Positions 1 to 12,600 of a DNA stretch of 64,000 nucleotides are shown piece after piece (positions within the stretch are counted from its first letter, which is position 1; the number at the start of each line of letters is the position of its first letter). Location of the stretch: the NCBI RefSeq assembly GCF_032854445.1, contig NC_088298.1, forward strand, positions 6,623,504 to 6,687,503, given 5' to 3'. This DNA is from Liolophura sinensis. Its lineage: Eukaryota; Mollusca; Polyplacophora; Chitonida; Chitonidae. The position numbers and the translations under genes are program-made. A model generated the notes under the pieces. It was not told the DNA's origin and made no database searches. It saw only the letters and a program-made list of their open reading frames with translations.

Positions 1-385
1 CATGATGTCTGAAAAGAAACATGTTGTTTTAGGACTTTCCAACCCGAATTCAGCAGGAAGATGTCATAATACAGGTTCAGTCGACTTTAGCGTTCCTAGC
101 TCACGCAGCACGATACATCATACGAGACGTCATGCTATATACACTTATCTGTGAAGGCCTACAGCTAGAAACGTTGCTTAAACTTCTTCAAATGCACAAA
201 ATCATGATATTGTCAAAATATAAAAAATAAAATAGAATATTGCACTGAAAAGGTTGAACACCATAAATATTTTTCATGCGAAAGGTGGAAATGATAACCA
301 ACTTGACACTTTGCCATAAGTTTTGCAAGAAGAAGTTACTTTTCCAGAGAATAACATGCATTTTATATCTTTTTGTCTTCCTCAG
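1..385. other. Intron end upstream of E1
   Basis: AT-rich intron sequence leading to the E1 acceptor. I see no exon, repeat array or recognisable element in it. Confidence 0.7.
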
Positions 386-622
386 ATGTGAGGGAATACC
401 TGGTATTTGCCACAGAAAAAGATATCCGAAGCCTCCATCTGGACCCCGCCACTCCGGGTGTCCCTATCCCCAGGGTTACAGGTCTTAACGGGTCTGTTGG
501 TTTGGATTTTGACTACGTGGACGGATACATCTACTTCACGGAGGTCAAGGGGAGGAAAGTCAGTCGTGTCAGACACGGGTCCACAGAGGTTCAGGATTTC
601 CTCGTGAACACAAATATCACTG
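386..622 (+). CDS. LRP2: E1: propeller 1, blade 1
   Basis: Acceptor cttcctcag at 377-385, donor GTGAGA at 623; enters phase 1, leaves phase 1. Starts with [13 protein letters not shown], the typical opening strand of an LRP beta-propeller after an EGF module, and contains YIYFTEV in the YWTD position. NIT near the end is a possible N-glycosylation site. First exon visible; the preceding exon lies outside the window. Confidence 0.93.
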
Positions 623-3600
623 GTGAGAGGGCTTTTTGAGGTTGTGTTTTTTTGTCTATTTTCTTTTTATATATAAGGGAAATCTCGGGATTTCCTTCTG
701 ATAGAATGTTGCAAAAAAAGAAACATGTTGTTTGATGACGTTTCAGTCCAAGCTCAATGTGATGACTTTATAACGTGTCAACTTGAACGTGCCTTCATCA
801 TGCAACAAGACACGTTGCCATACAAGATGTTGTGTACCACATCACCCACATGTACGTCATACAAGATACGGTGCCATACAAGACGTCATGTGCATGTACC
901 ACATCACCCACATGTACGTTACACAAGACACGATGCCATACAAGACCTCATGTACCACATCACCCACATGTACGTCATACAACAAGACACGGTGCCGTAC
1001 AAGACCTCATGTACCACATCACCCACATGTACGTCATACAACAAGACACGATGCCATACAAGACCTCATGTACCACATCACCCACATGTACGTCATACAA
1101 CAAGACACGATGCCATACAAGACCTCATGTACCACATCACCCACATGTACGTCATACAACAAGACACGGTGCCGTACAAGACCTCATGTACCACATCACC
1201 CACATGTACGTCATACAACAAGACACGATGCCATACAAGACCTCATGTACCACATCACCCACATGTAAGTCACACGTCACACAACAAGACACTGTGCCAT
1301 ACAAGACAAGACGTCATGTACCACATCACCCACATGTACATCACACAACAAGACATGGTGCCATACAAGACATCATGTACCACATCACCCACATGTACGT
1401 TACACAAGACACGATGCCATACAAGACCTCATGTACCACATCACCCACATGTACGTTACACAAGACACGATGCCATACAAGACCTCATGTACCACATCAC
1501 CCACATGTAAGTCATTCAACAAGACACGCTGCCATACAAGACGTCATGTACCACATCACCCACATGTAAGTCATACAACAAGACACGCTGCCCTACAAGA
1601 CGTCATGTACCACATCACCCACATGTACGTCATACAACAAGACACGATGCCATACAAGACCTCATGTACCACATCACCCACATGTAAGTCATTCAACAAG
1701 ACACACTGCCATACAAGACGTCATGTACCACATCACCCACATGTACGTCATACAACAAGACATGGTGTCGTACAAGACAAGACGTCATGTACCACATCAC
1801 CCACATGTACGTCACACGTCACACAACAAGACACTGTGCCATACAAGACAAGACGTCATGTACCACATCACCCACATGTACATCACACAACAAGACACGG
1901 TGCCGTACAAGTCAAGATGTCGTGTACCACATCACCCACATGTACATCACACAACAAGACACGGTGCCGTACAAGTCAAGACGTCGTGTACCACATCACC
2001 CACATGTACGTCATACAACAAGACACGATGCCATACAAGACCTCATGTACCACATCACCCACATGTAAGTCATTCAACAAGACACGCTGCCATACAAGAC
2101 GTCATGTACCACATCACCCACATGTAAGTCATACAACAAGACACGCTGCCCTACAAGACGTCATGTACCACATCACCCACATGTACGTCATACAACAAGA
2201 CACGATGCCATACAAGACCTCATGTACCACATCACCCACATGTAAGTCATTCAACAAGACACACTGCCATACAAGACATCATGTACCACATCACCCACAT
2301 TTACATCACACAACAAGACACGGTGCCATACAAGACAAGACGTCATGTGCCACATCACCCACATGTACAGCACACAACAAGACACGGTGCCGTACAAGAC
2401 AAGATGTCATGTACCACATCACCCACATGTACAGCACACAACAAGACACTGTGCCATACAAGACAAGACGTCATGTACCACATCACCCGCATGTACATCA
2501 CACAACAAGACACGGTGCCATACAAGTCAAGACGTCATGTACCACATCACCCACATGTACGTCACACGCCACACAACAAGACACGGTGCCGTACAAGACA
2601 AGATGTCGTGTACCACATCACCCACATTTACATCACGCATCAAGACATGGTGCCATACAAGATGTCATGTACCACATCACCCACATGTACATCATACAAG
2701 ACACGGTGCCGTACAAGACAAGACGTCATGTACCACATCACCCACATTTACGTCACGGATCAAGACATGGTGCCATACAAGACGTCATGTACCACATCAC
2801 CCACATGTACGTCATGCAACAAGACACGGTGCCGTACAAGATGTTGTGTACCACATCACCCACATGTACAGCACACAACAAGACACTGTGCCATACAAGT
2901 CAAGACGTCATGTACCACATCACCCACATGTAAGTCATTCAACAAGACACGGTGCCGTACAAGACAAGACGTCATGTACCACATCACCCACATTTACGCC
3001 ACGCATCAAGACATGGTGCCACATGTACTTCATGCAACAAGACACGGTGCCATACAAGACCTTGTGTACCACATCACCCACATGTACCTCATGCAACAAG
3101 ACACGGTGCCGTACAAGATGTTGCGTACCACATCACCCACATGTTTGACACACGGCAAGACTTGTGTCAGTGTGTTTGGTGTGTTTGGCATGTCAGTGTG
3201 TTTGGTGTGTCAGTGTGTTTGGTGTTTCAGTGTGTTTGGCATGTCAGTGTGTTTGGTGTGTCAGTGTGTTTGGCATGTCATTGTGTTTGGTGTGTCAGTG
3301 TGTTCGGTGTTTCAGTGCGTGTGGTGTATCATTGTGTTTGGGGTTTGTGTGGTTTTAATAGTGTGTGTGTGTGGTTTGGTGTGTCAGTGTGTTTGTATTT
3401 AAAAAAAATCAATGTTTGCATTTTTACTTCATTTAACAGACTTAATTCTGGAGTTTTCCGTGATATGTTTGATTGTTACAGTGTTACAATAAAACCTTGG
3501 ACTTCAGTCCTTCAGACACCTTGAAAAACTTTTTCCTTCTGTGATGGGTAAAACGTGCATATAGAATACAATACACCTGACCTTTTCAGGTTTTATAGCT

Positions 3601-6600
3601 ACACGTATATTGACTTTTGCTTTTAAGTCATTGAAAGTCTCTAATAAAGCATTTCCTTTAATATTGATTGGAAGCCATGCACATATGACATAATACCTCG
3701 GTTTTATACATACAGCTGGTTGTTGTTGTTTCAGGCTCTGTGACATTGGGATCTCCTGAAGGAGTCTCTGTGGACTGGGTGGGAAAAAAACTGTACTGGA
3801 CAGACGGGAAACTTAACCGTATCTTCTCTGTGGGATTGGACCGTACTCATGTGGTGACTCTGGGTGTGGCTGACCGCCCCAGGGCCATTCTGGTGGACCC
3901 CTGCAGAGGGTGAGGCCCAGAGAAATCTTGTACTGAAGTTTATGCTAATATAATAAAAGGCTTACAGCATGGAGAGTAAACTCAGACGGTGTGAGGATTC
4001 ACAAATGGTCACACGTAACCAGTGAATTACAGCGTCTTTGTTAGGGCTTTATTCTAAGTTTATTATTCATATACTATTAAAGTTTATCAAGTCATACATT
4101 TTTTGTAGCGAATTGAAGTCTGTTTATAGACCGTACATTAAATACACAAATTTCGGAGAAAGCACCATCTTAAATGAAGCGGGCATCATCTGTGCCACAT
4201 CAAGCTGATTGTAAATATGTTTTTTTTTTTTTAGATTAATTTTTTTTTTCACGGTGAATGGAATCTAAATAAACAGGCAGCTTCTACTGTAAGGTTGAAC
4301 TTTAGGGACCATACTGAGTAGGCTGAAGTACAGAAATGTGGCTAATAGAATGTAAAAAAATGTCCTGCCTACACAAGTTTGTTTAAGCTTTGTCAACACA
4401 CAGCATTATTCTCTGATGTTTGGTAAGCTTCATTGCATGTGAATTACGTGATTGCTTATGAATGCAACTATATGGCAACTGTGACGCAACAGAGAAAAGA
4501 ACTGGAGAGTACGTCGTTTTGACGCACTTGTATGTGGTGGGCAATGTTCAGCTAGCATTGACTGGTGTTAAGTGCCATTAAGACCTTTATATCTACACGG
4601 GTATGGCTTTTGATTCTTAATTAAGCAACAAATCTATGGAAACTTTTTTTTCTTCATGCTGAGAAATCCCCAGGAAAATGTGCCGTGAAAGATAGGTAGA
4701 AAAGTGATGAAATTACCCAGTTACTTAGCCTGAAATTATGTGAATAAAATGACAAAGGTATAGGAGTTCACTCTTCACAGAAATGATAATAGTCAAGACA
4801 AAAAAAAAGAACAAAAAAAAACCTGTATGTAAAATATTATTGTGTTCTCACTTGCATTCATTTTAATCCTGTTTTTTGACAAGTGTCATTTCTCACAGTT
4901 TTGCATATTTGGTATTTTTTCACAGGCACCTGTACTGGTCAGAGTGGGGAGCCACGCCAAGAATCCAGCGTTCCACGATGGCAGGAAACCTACGAGAGAC
5001 AATCGTGGGAGAGGACCTTGGCTGGCCTAATGGCCTCACACTTGATTACGACACAGACAAGCTGTACTGGGCAGACGCACAGAAGTATGTTGATTTGTGA
5101 CGTCTGTGTTATATACCTAAAGGGGGCTTCCGTTGCCTTGTGTTCAGCAAGCTAGCACAGCACAATGACCTGGAGTCACTCACCATTGTGGCATTAGATT
5201 TGCCCTGCCACAAGAAGACATAGCATATGTACACACACCTAATGACCCCTCATGGTCATATGATGATCCAAGCGTATATATATATATATACATACATTTC
5301 TGCAGCAGACAAGTGCTGCCTCACTGTAACTCAAAGCTTATGTCCACAAACATAACACCCCAACCTGATCAGCCCCAGAAAATTCTGACTCAGTAAACAA
5401 GTATCACGCCGAAGACACCAGACATGACACCTGACCCTGTCACATTATACTGACACCGAGCAAACCAGTCCTGTTTTCCTTGCTCTAACCTCTTAATGCA
5501 AGTGCCAAGCGAGGTAGCAACAAGTACTGTTTTTATAGTTTTTGGATTTGACTTCAAGGCAGACGCCAACGAAGCAGTCTGCAAAATTATCCAAATAGAT
5601 GATCAATAACCAGATAACAATAACAGTACTGTTCAAAACATGACTTGTCATGAAGGAAAATGCAGTTCATCCATAAAAACCCTAAATCTGATTTTACACG
5701 GGTAAAACTTTAGAAACAAGGAATCATGACTGTAACCTTTGAGACTGCGGTTTTTGGAGATAAGGGTATTGGAGTACACATGTCAGTCAGGCAGTCAACT
5801 AGTTGATTTTTTTTCTCAGAGATCGTATTGAGCGGTCAGATCGTGATGGAAGCTATCGTGAAGTGATAGTGGAGACAGCTGTCCATCCCTACGCCATCAC
5901 CGTCTTTGGTCATCACATTTACTGGACCGACTGGAGGCTGCGTATGTTGTCAAAACCTCATTCATTGGTTAACTAGATTTTATGATCATAATAATGGTCA
6001 GCTTTAGTTAGACAAAGTAGTCCATTCAGTCGGCATTATTATAAAAAAAGGCTGATGTTCCATGGAAAATAAAATTAATGCAAAATACTGAAACTTGAAG
6101 CCTTAATATTGCATATATTTTCTTAACAATGGAAACCTTTTGTAAATTATACCATGTTACCCCCGAATTTTATTGATAATGGAAATAATCTGGGAACAAA
6201 TTACATGTAACTTGACCGTTACAGTTCTGCATCAATGTTTTTTTTTTCTTGAAACAAACCATCCAAAAATTGATTTGATTTATTTTAGTTAATCTATCAG
6301 TTTATTAATTAATCAGTCAACCAATCAATCTGTTTGCTGACAGGTGGTGTGTACCGTGCCGAGAAACACACAGGTGCAAACCTGTTTGTCATGGCTTCCA
6401 GGCTGCCGTATCGACCAATGGGAATTCAGATTTATACGGGAGAGAGACAGCAGTGTGAGTGATACCAGTCTCCATGGCGATGTGCTCTATAGTTAGAGTA
6501 AAACAACGATCACGATTCCAACGGAACTCTTCTGCGATGTCTTAAGTTAATATGTTGTCTGCTGTTAAGTATATTTTAAATAATATGTATTTATTTATTT

Positions 6601-9600
6601 ATTTGATTGATGTTTCATGTGGCTGTACTCAAGAATATTTCACTTACTGTAAATCTCCAGTCTTTTTGCAAATGTGCCAGCATATTCTGAAGGCATTATT
6701 CTGTGTTGACGGATAAAATTATACTTTTATTGAATATCTAATACTGGCCAATGCAGGCAATGTAATTTTGTCTCCAAAGTCAGATTAAAAATGTGCATAA
6801 ATTGCACTGAAAGTTTATACATGTATGTGAAAAGGTTGAGGAATTAGGGTGGTCAGCATTAGGGTGGGAGGAAAGCGGACAGAGCCCTGGGGAAATATTT
6901 AATGTTTCTTTGTATTCCCAAGCCACAGAATGAGAGAGAAGGCGAGGTCCAGACTGTAAGAGAGCTGCCGAAGGACTGCTTCTTCCATTTGCGGAACACA
7001 CTTTATGTTGTGCTAAAGACCTAATAGGCTTGTTCCTGAAAACCTGTATTGCCTATCAGCTGGACATACGTGCATGTCTTTGGCACTGTAGTTTTGAAAT
7101 CAAACTGAAACTTAGTCTACTTTTATGTGAGGTGACATCTACCTATTTACAGGCACTGTAAACCCCTGTGAGGTGAATAATGGTGGCTGTTCCCACAGCT
7201 GTCATCCCTCCCCCGGCGGTGGCACAGAATGTACCTGTCCTTCTGTCCACAACCTGGTACTGGCCAGTGATGGGAAGAGGTGCGTGCCCAACTCCAATAA
7301 CTGCACAGGGGAGCAGTTCATCTGTGGCAACGGCCGCTGCATTAGCCCTAGCTGGACATGTGACCTGGACAACGACTGTGGGGATGGATCAGATGAAATC
7401 TCAGAACTTTGCGGTAAAAATTCTTTTTGATTATCAGTGAGCATTTTTGTCAGCATTGGTATCCAATAAGCAGGAAAGCAGTGTGAAAGTAAATGTTAGG
7501 GGTGGTGGAGTTCAGAGTTTGAATACACACAGTGGCATTTCATCATTGATTTAGTGTGTACAAATTAAATACAGTATTACTGAATTCCCTGCTTTGTGTA
7601 TTGTGTATTAGAATCAGAGTGAAACAAAATGATGGGGGGGGGGATAAGGTGTGGTTGTGTGTGGGGGGGGGGGGGCGTATTTTTTACAAAAGTACAGCAT
7701 GTATTGAGCTGAGGTTGTACATACATCTAAAACACAATAACATGAGGGGGGAGCTGAAGTTTACCTTCATGTGTCTCCTACAGGAGAGCTCTATGGTAGC
7801 CTTGCTATCTGTCTATTCGTCCATATCCGCATCCAGGCTGTTTCTCAAATATGCATGTGTTTTGGGTTTTGGTGGTTACATACAAATAGAGGTAATGCTG
7901 TGCTATGACCCCACATGTTTCCATCTCTGCGGTTGCCATGGTAACCACATTTTCATTTCCCTATCATACCTATAGGTGATATATTGATATGTATTACCTC
8001 CTGCCTATAGGCTATAATTCCATTTGTCATGCTGGCTTCCTCTCCGGTTGTAGGCCCACACGGGAAAGTCTGCCAGCAGCCGGTGGATGGTCGTGGCTCT
8101 TCTGTCCGGTTGTCTCTGAGCATAATGATGGCTATGGGCATCTATAAGTGAAATATGCTTGAGTACCGTGTAATATAAAACACCAGTAGTGTAGTGTAAA
8201 GAACAGTTGTCTTGTGGTCAGTAGATTCAGGTTTTCAATCCAGGCTCAAGCCATATCAGTAATCTTGGAACAATCTGGCTTGGTGCTCAGCATGAAAGGA
8301 ATACATGAAGGCTGGATGGGGGTTGGTGTCTGGTGTCTTCAGCCTGGCATTACAGTGAGGTGGCATTATAAATATATCATCATCAAGCCCAAGGTGCGAA
8401 AAAGAGACACCGTGGTGATATGACTGAAATAATGTTGCAAGTAATGTTGAAACCCTAAGCAAACATACACTGGTTAACACTTAAAAGGCAGTTCTGCTTT
8501 TTATCTTCAGCCACTCGCACTTGTGCCCTGACTCAGTTCCGATGCAACAATGGCCGCTGTATACCTCTTCACTTCCGCTGTGACCATGACAACGATTGCC
8601 GTGACAACACAGACGAGTTGGACTGTGGTAAGTCTTCCTCTCTTCTTCCACAAATATGAGTTAGATTGTGGTTGCTATGACCAATCTAATTCTTCCAATA
8701 TTTGGGACACCTCTTTTAGCCAGTATAAATGTAACTGTAACAGGAATACTGTAAATGTTCCACCTTTGCGACTTCTAAAGCACTTTTGGCAGTGGAATTT
8801 GCGTATACAACTATTATGAAAACGACAGCAAAACTGACTGTTTCTGTCACTAAAGATTCAAGCTTCGTAAAACTGTGCAGTTTGATTCCATACACCTCAT
8901 ATTTCTCTCAAAGTGTTTCAAAATATTGGTCGCAATGCTGGTTGAAAAGGTCAAAGAATTCGGGTATTTACTTTCCCCTATTTCCACATGGTTAGTTCAT
9001 CTAGTGAACAAGTTATATCTTTACTTTTCTAACAAAATAGGAGAGAAATGAAATCCTTTGTATTCCAGCACTACTAATATCTGTCTGAAAAATGCGAAGA
9101 ATTAGAGTAATTTTTTCACTATAATATGACAGAAAGTTACAAGTATAAATAAGTTTAAATGGCATTAATTTATTCATTCTAGACTAATTTTGAACTGGTT
9201 AAATTTTAACTCCAAGGACTATAGAAATTTCATTGTTAGTGTGAGTTTTGACCTGGGTTAAAACTCAGAAAATTATTGTTGAATTATGAATTTAGTGAAA
9301 AAACTTGAAAATTGTACTAATGTCTTTGGATATGTTTCTAATATACACTTTTGTTTGGATTTGAGATTTTATCATGTGGACATTTGTTCCTCTATGATGA
9401 TTTAAGGTTTATGTGCTATATTACTTTTATAAAGGTGGAGTGCCAGGATTTCCTTCACTGATAAAATGATATTTCACTTAGTTAAATATTACTTTTGTTG
9501 TTACACTGTTATATTTTACGCCCAAAATATTTTGTCAGCTTTGACTGTTATAGGTTATTACATTGTGATATTTTACGCCCAAAATATTTTGTCAGCTTTA

Positions 9601-12600
9601 ACTGTCATATGTCATAGGTTTGATTTATTTGACTGGTGTTTTGCGCCATACTCACGAATATTTCACTTCTACGACAGTGACCAGCATTATGGTAGGAGGA
9701 AATCGGGCAGAGGGCGGGGAGGAAACCCATGACTATCAGCAGGTTGCTGGCGGACCTTCCCACGTGTCACTCATAGAAGACATCATGTTCAGCGTGATGC
9801 TTTATATACAAAAGTCTGTGAAGACGTACAGCTAGAAACATTAACCATATTTTCACAATACAAATCATCGTATTATGAAAATATAAATGTAGAATGCTAC
9901 TCAGTGTAACTCGTGTCTTCTGAGTTATCATTTCCACCACTCACAAGAAATATATACATACGGCATTCAACCTTCTCTGAGCAATATGCTCTGTGTATTT
10001 GATGTAGACATTTGCTTACCATTTCCTCAACCTTAGAATATGCTTAAATAAACACCTTGCAAACATGCGCAAAGTTAGAACATGCGCAAAGTTAGAACAT
10101 GCGCAAAGTTTGAACATGCGCAAATTTAGAACATGCGCAAAGTTAGAACATGCACAAAGTTAGAACATGCGCAAAGTTAGAACATGCGCAAAGCTTGAAC
10201 ATGCGCAAAGCTTGAACATGTGCAAAGTTAGAACATGTGCAAAGTTAGAACATGTGCAAAGTTAGAACATGCGTAAAGTTAGAACATGCGCAAAGCTTGA
10301 ACATGCGCAAAGTTTGAAAAATTACAGTGACAAGCAGATTTTGAAAGGCTTGTACACTTAAAGAAATAGCACCATTGGCACTGAAAGTCACATTTCTCCA
10401 AGTGGATATCATTTTTTATATTTGTATTCTTGAATGAACTGCAAAACACCTTCCTAACACCAGTCAATAAAACTCTCAGAATACAGCAAACGGAGAAACT
10501 TTCTTGGTCGAAAGCAGTACATGGTGATTTTAGTAGTGATGCGTTTTCATACAAATGCTGTTCATTGATCATGTAATCTTTCAGTGGTTATGACAAGAGC
10601 TATAATTTCACCTTTCAGATTATCCTGCGTTTGGGGCTGGAGAGTTTACCTGTAGTAACCTCAGGTGTGTTAATCTGTCAGTTGTTATGACCAGAGCTAT
10701 AATTTCACCTTTCAGATTACCTTGTGTGTGGTGCTGGGGAGTTCACCTGTAGTAACCTCAGGTGTGTTAATCTGTCAGTGGTTATGACAAGAGCTATAAT
10801 TTCACCTTTCAGATTACCTTGTGTGTGGTGCTGGGGAGTTCACCTGTAGTAACCTCAGGTGTGTTAATCTGTCAGTGGTTATGACAAGAGCTATAATTTC
10901 ACCTTTCAGATTATCCTGCGTGTGGGGCTGGGGAGTTCACCTGTAGTGACTTCAGGTGTATTGATCTGTCAGTGGTTATGACAAGAGCTATAATTTCACC
11001 TTTCAGATTACCCTGCATGTGGGGCTGGGGAGTTTACCTGTAGTAACCTCAGGTGTGTTGATCTGTCAGTGGTTATGACAAGAGCTATAATTTCACCTTT
11101 CAGATTACTCTGCATGTGGGGCTGGGGAGTTTACCTGTAGTAACCCCAGGTGTGTTAATCTGTCAGTGGTTGTGACAAGAGCTATAATTTGACCTTTCAG
11201 ATTACTCTGCGTGTGGGGCAGGGGAATTTACCTGTAGTAACTCCAGGTGTGTTAATCTGTGAGTTGTTATGACAAGAACTATAATTTCACCTTTCAGAGT
11301 ACCTTGCGTGTTTGGCTGGAGAGTTTACCTGTAGTTACTCCATGCGTGTTGATCTGTCAGTGGTTATGACAAGAGCTATAATTTGACCTTTCAGATTACC
11401 CTGCGTGTGGGGCTGGGGAGTTTACCTGTAGTAACCTCAGGTGTATTGATATCTCACAGACCTGTGACGGTGTGGATCACTGTCGAGATGGCAATAGGAC
11501 AGATGAGATTGACTGTCGTAAGTCTTAATTGCATTTATTTATTTATTGATTTGTTCATTTATTGACTCATATTTATACAGGGAATACACAATAAGGTACA
11601 CAATGTTCCGAACAATATAAACAGTTGAATACTGTCATACTTTTATTTATAATTTTCTGTCATAAATTTATACATATTATCCCATCCACAAAAAAACGAT
11701 AGGCGTTCCATACAAAGCTAGTGGCCTTTAAAAACATCTTATTGAAATAAGGGAGTTTCGAGTTCAAACTGTTTTATCACTAGAGGTCCAGTATCAAATG
11801 ACCTGTCAAAATGTTAGGCAACTGTGTAGGGTCAGAGTTACAGTGACTCCAGCGTTACATTTGTTCTTGCTGATTACTGTTTGGAAAAGTAATTTAGCCT
11901 GTTATGTTTATTCCAATTGTGGTCAGCTCTCATACACTTTGAAATCTTTTATTACTAAAGGTAGAATAGTCTTACTGTATCAGGTGACCCCCCAAAAAGT
12001 GTTATTCAACTATTGCTGCGTCAGATTTATAATAACATAAATGTCCAAAAAAAATCTTGCATAATGTTGTCCGCCAGGTAAGATAACGAGATTATGTCTA
12101 ATAGCTGTGTAGTAGCAGAGATGATGACTGTGGTGATGGATCTGATGAAAGTCCAATATTCTGTCAGTCTGTTACCTGTCCACCAGGTAAGATAACGAAA
12201 TGATGTCTAACAGCTGTGTAGTAATGGAGATAACGTTCAAGTTTGAACTCTTTTATTACTAAAGGTAAAATAGTCTTACTGTATCAGGTGACCCCAAAAA
12301 AGTGTTATTCAACTATTGCTGGGTCAAATTTATAATAACATAAATGTCCCCCAAAAAATCTCGCATAATGTTAATTGGAGTAGACAACCGATGGAAAAAA
12401 ATTAAGGAAAGTGAATGTTTGTGAACTTGAGACGTTTCTGAAGGAAAGAGGTGTCATTTGTGCCTCCGGAACAAGGTGAGTCAAGTGATTGGTAAATTAA
12501 TGTGGACAGTGGTTGCCTAACATTTTCCTCAGGTTACATGGTACAGGAGAGCTGTTTTTAACTTCAACAACAAAAGAGAACTTGACACCTTATTAAAAGG

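Noticed and set aside
276-607. Short open frames overlapping E1 in other frames
   Set aside because: Shadows of E1; the splice acceptor at 385 and the propeller homology fix the frame.
1431-2933. Open frame of 500 codons, and overlapping long frames at 725-1510 and 2281-3402
   Set aside because: Made by a 59-bp tandem repeat without stops; several frames are open at once, the composition is purely repetitive and no domain is present.
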